DNA of 7,219 bases, taken from NCBI GenBank assembly GCA_025935475.1, contig JAICVE010000136.1:1-7219 (forward strand), given 5' to 3'. This DNA is from Nitrospira sp. GTDB lineage: Bacteria; Nitrospirota; Nitrospiria; Nitrospirales; Nitrospiraceae. The notes under the pieces were generated by a model. That model ran no database searches, was not told the DNA's origin, and saw only the letters and a list, made by a program, of their open reading frames with translations. The stretch's first letter is position 1. Each line of letters begins with the position of its first letter. Position numbers and translations under genes: made by a program. Below are positions 5,347 to 7,219 of the stretch, one piece after another.

Positions 5347-6666
5347 TCACCCGCTCCGGCCGCGGAGGGGGCCCATGCCCTTTCCCAAAAACCCTTCGTA
5401 ATTGCGCATCAGCATGTGCGACTCAATCTGCTGTGCGGTATCGAGTCCCACGCCGATCACGATCAACAACGACGTGCCGCCGAAATAAAACGGAACGTTC
5501 AGCTTGTAGATCAGGAACTCCGGAATTACACAGACGATCGCCAGGTAAATCGCGCCAGCGAACGTAATATGCGTCAACACTCTATAGATGTAATCGGAGG
5601 TCCGTTGTCCGGGGCGGATGCCGGGGATAAAGCCCCCATACTTCTTCATGTTGTCCGCCATATCGACCGGATTGAGAACCACCGCCGTGTAAAAGAAACA
5701 GAAAAATAGGATCAGCCCGACATACATCAGCGTGTACAGCAGCGATCCTGGAGACAGTTGTGCACCAATCGCCTTGATCCACGGGGTCTCGAAAAATCCC
5801 GCAATCGTCGCCGGAAACGCAATGATCGATGAAGCAAAAATGGGCGGAATCACTCCTGCTGTATTAATCTTCAGCGGAATGTGCGTGCTCTGCCCGCCGT
5901 ACACGCGCCGGCCGACCACCCGCTTCGCGTATTGAACCGGAACTTTGCGCCGGCCGCTTTCCAAAAACACAATCGCGGCGACAACCGCCACCATGAGGGC
6001 CGCAAGTCCGACCAGCAGGAACGCGTTGAGCTGGCCGATCTCATACAAGTTATAGGTCTGCGCCACGGCCGAGGGCAGGCGCGCGACGATACCTGCGAAA
6101 ATAATGAGCGAGATGCCGTTGCCAATTCCCCGCTCGGTAATCTGCTCGCCCAGCCACATCAGGAAACCGGTGCCGGCCGTCAGCGTGATCACCGTCATCA
6201 GTCTAAACGCCCAGCCCTTGTCCAGGACGAACGCCCCGCCGTTCATCTGTTCAAGGCCGATGGCGATCCCGAAGCCCTGAATCAGTGCGATGCCGATCGT
6301 CCCGAACCGCGTGTACTGAATGATCTTCTTGCGGCCCCGCTCGCCTTCTTTTGCCAGCTTCGAGAGGTGGGGGACCACCACCGTCAACAGCTGCAAAATG
6401 ATTGAGGCGCTGATATAGGGCATGATGCCCAGCGCGAAGATCGTCAGCCGGGACAGCGAGCCGCCCGAAAAAATATCGAGAAACCCGAGAAGCGCCCCTC
6501 CCTGTTTTTGTAAGAACTCGGAAAGCGCTTCGCCGTTGATGCCCGGCGTCGGAATGTGTGCCCCGACCCGATACACCACCAGCATTCCCAGGGTGAACAG
6601 AATGCGGGTACGCAGCTCGGGAATTTTCAGGATATTCTGAAAACTGGTCAGGAGCCGCTCAAACAC
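5347..6666 (-). CDS. secY: protein translocase subunit SecY
   Basis: SecY is the channel of the SecYEG translocon; it moves unfolded proteins across, or inserts them into, the inner membrane with SecA or the ribosome. The 439 residues contain ten hydrophobic spans at roughly 20-37, 73-95, 117-138, 153-172, 182-198, 213-235, 270-291, 309-331, 368-388 and 396-410. The plug region is near 58-70. The cytoplasmic loop with GERGRKKIIQYTRFG follows span 2, and the C5 loop GGFIPGIRPGQRTSDYI (344-360) includes Arg351, matching the SecA-critical Arg357 of E. coli. The start is GTG 6666, inside the end of rplO (8-nt overlap), with GAGG 9 nt upstream. Co-transcription with ribosomal genes is the near-universal arrangement. 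Confidence 0.98.
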   Translation of the reverse strand: MFERLLTSFQNILKIPELRTRILFTLGMLVVYRVGAHIPTPGINGEALSEFLQKQGGALLGFLDIFSGGSLSRLTIFALGIMPYISASIILQLLTVVVPHLSKLAKEGERGRKKIIQYTRFGTIGIALIQGFGIAIGLEQMNGGAFVLDKGWAFRLMTVITLTAGTGFLMWLGEQITERGIGNGISLIIFAGIVARLPSAVAQTYNLYEIGQLNAFLLVGLAALMVAVVAAIVFLESGRRKVPVQYAKRVVGRRVYGGQSTHIPLKINTAGVIPPIFASSIIAFPATIAGFFETPWIKAIGAQLSPGSLLYTLMYVGLILFFCFFYTAVVLNPVDMADNMKKYGGFIPGIRPGQRTSDYIYRVLTHITFAGAIYLAIVCVIPEFLIYKLNVPFYFGGTSLLIVIGVGLDTAQQIESHMLMRNYEGFLGKGMGPLRGRSG

Positions 6667-7108
6667 CTGGGATAACCTCGATTGACCCTCCCGCCGCTTG
6701 AATCTTCGCCTCCGCCGATTTGCTGAACTTGTGCGCCTGCACGGCGATGGGTTTCTTCAGCTCGCCGTTGCCCAATATCTTGATCGGCAGCGTGACACGC
6801 TTGACCAGACCCGCATCCACCATCGCCTGCGGGGTGATCGTGCCGGTCGCCGGCAGATCGGCGAGACGTTCGATATTGACGATGGCGTATTCCTTCCGGA
6901 ACGGATTTGTGAATCCGTATTTCGGCACGCGGCGGATAAGAGGCATTTGGCCGCCCTCAAACCCCGGCTGCTTACCGCCTCCCGAGCGGGCCAGCAATCC
7001 CTTGTGCCCTTTCGTCGCCGTCTTTCCGTGGCCGGATCCCGGACCGCGACCGATGCGCTTCCGCTTTTTCTTGGCGCCCTTGGCGGGCGCGAGTTCATGT
7101 AATTTCAT
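6659..7108 (-). CDS. rplO: 50S ribosomal protein L15 (uL15)
   Basis: L15 binds 23S rRNA and is needed late in 50S assembly. The 149 residues fit the family (about 144-150). The N-terminal extended part is basic and Gly-rich: KLHELAPAKGAKKKRKRIGRG, then GPGSGHGKTATKGHKG and the SGGGKQPGFEGGQMPLIRRVPKYGF signature. The globular C-terminal part ends HKFSKSAEAKIQAAGGSIEVI. The ATG at 7108 overlaps the rpmD stop by 4 nt (ATGA). Its own ribosome site is weak (GGAAG, 12 nt away), so coupling to rpmD translation is likely. Its last 8 nt overlap the secY start. Confidence 0.98.
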   Translation of the reverse strand: MKLHELAPAKGAKKKRKRIGRGPGSGHGKTATKGHKGLLARSGGGKQPGFEGGQMPLIRRVPKYGFTNPFRKEYAIVNIERLADLPATGTITPQAMVDAGLVKRVTLPIKILGNGELKKPIAVQAHKFSKSAEAKIQAAGGSIEVIPGV

Positions 7109-7219
7109 GATGGCCGCACTTCCAACAAGTAGCTCACTTTATGTATCAGTCCTCTGACCTGTGCCGTATCGGGACGGACGACGGACTGCCGGATTTTCCG
7201 CAAGCCGAGCCCGCGCAGC
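7105..7219 (-). CDS. rpmD: 50S ribosomal protein L30 (uL30), 3' part
   Basis: Only the last 37 codons lie in the window; the gene begins beyond the right edge. The reading LRGLGLRKIRQSVVRPDTAQ followed by VRGLIHKVSYLLEV matches the second half of L30, a small protein of the 50S subunit with a conserved GLG(L)RK segment. It ends RPS before a TGA that overlaps the rplO ATG. Its place before rplO is the standard spc-operon order (rpsE-rpmD-rplO-secY). Confidence 0.93.
   Translation of the reverse strand, partial: LRGLGLRKIRQSVVRPDTAQVRGLIHKVSYLLEVRPS

Noticed and set aside
4109..5709. Long + strand ORFs opposite map, adk and secY (up to 281 codons)
   Set aside because: They are shadows of well-conserved genes on the minus strand; their translations lack any family features.
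1..7219. A hidden novel gene system in the window
   Set aside because: Every substantial coding stretch belongs to a known core family in standard order; there are no transposases, integrases, CRISPR-like direct repeats, tRNA or rRNA genes, or unfamiliar ORFs on either strand.

Overview
The window is a core ribosomal-protein and housekeeping operon read entirely on the minus strand: the end of the spc operon fused to the alpha operon, followed by the start of an LPS-export gene. In transcription order (right to left) it holds rpmD (3' part), rplO, secY, adk, map, infA, rpmJ, rpsM, rpsK, rpsD, rpoA, rplQ and then lptC (5' part, cut by the left edge). Every full-length gene is intact, and all apparent + strand ORFs are shadows.

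The right two thirds (about 3548-7219) is tightly packed. rpmD/rplO and adk/map overlap by 4 nt (ATGA), rplO/secY overlap by 8 nt, and secY-adk and infA-rpmJ are 6 and 15 nt apart. This section makes two 50S proteins, the SecY channel, adenylate kinase, methionine aminopeptidase, IF1 and L36. The left third carries rpsM-rpsK-rpsD-rpoA-rplQ (S13, S11, S4, RNA polymerase alpha, L17). Between the two lies the one long gap inside the operon: 175 nt between rpmJ and rpsM, packed with self-complementary sequence and bounded by a perfect 12-bp inverted repeat. It sits where the S4-controlled leader lies in E. coli. Downstream of rplQ there is a strong hairpin that overlaps the rplQ stop codon, then a good sigma70-type promoter, then lptC.

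The organism is most likely a GC-rich Gram-negative bacterium. LptC implies an outer membrane with lipopolysaccharide. The adk-map-infA-rpmJ insertion between secY and rpsM, the zinc-finger forms of S4 and L36 and a zinc-lid adenylate kinase argue against Enterobacteria. The protein sequences look most like Nitrospira (Nitrospirota); that is recognition from memory, not a database result. GTG starts are frequent (lptC, rplQ, rpsD, infA, secY).

No new defence, mobile or metabolic system is visible. The parts most worth a second look are non-coding: the rpmJ-rpsM element and the hairpin at the end of rplQ.
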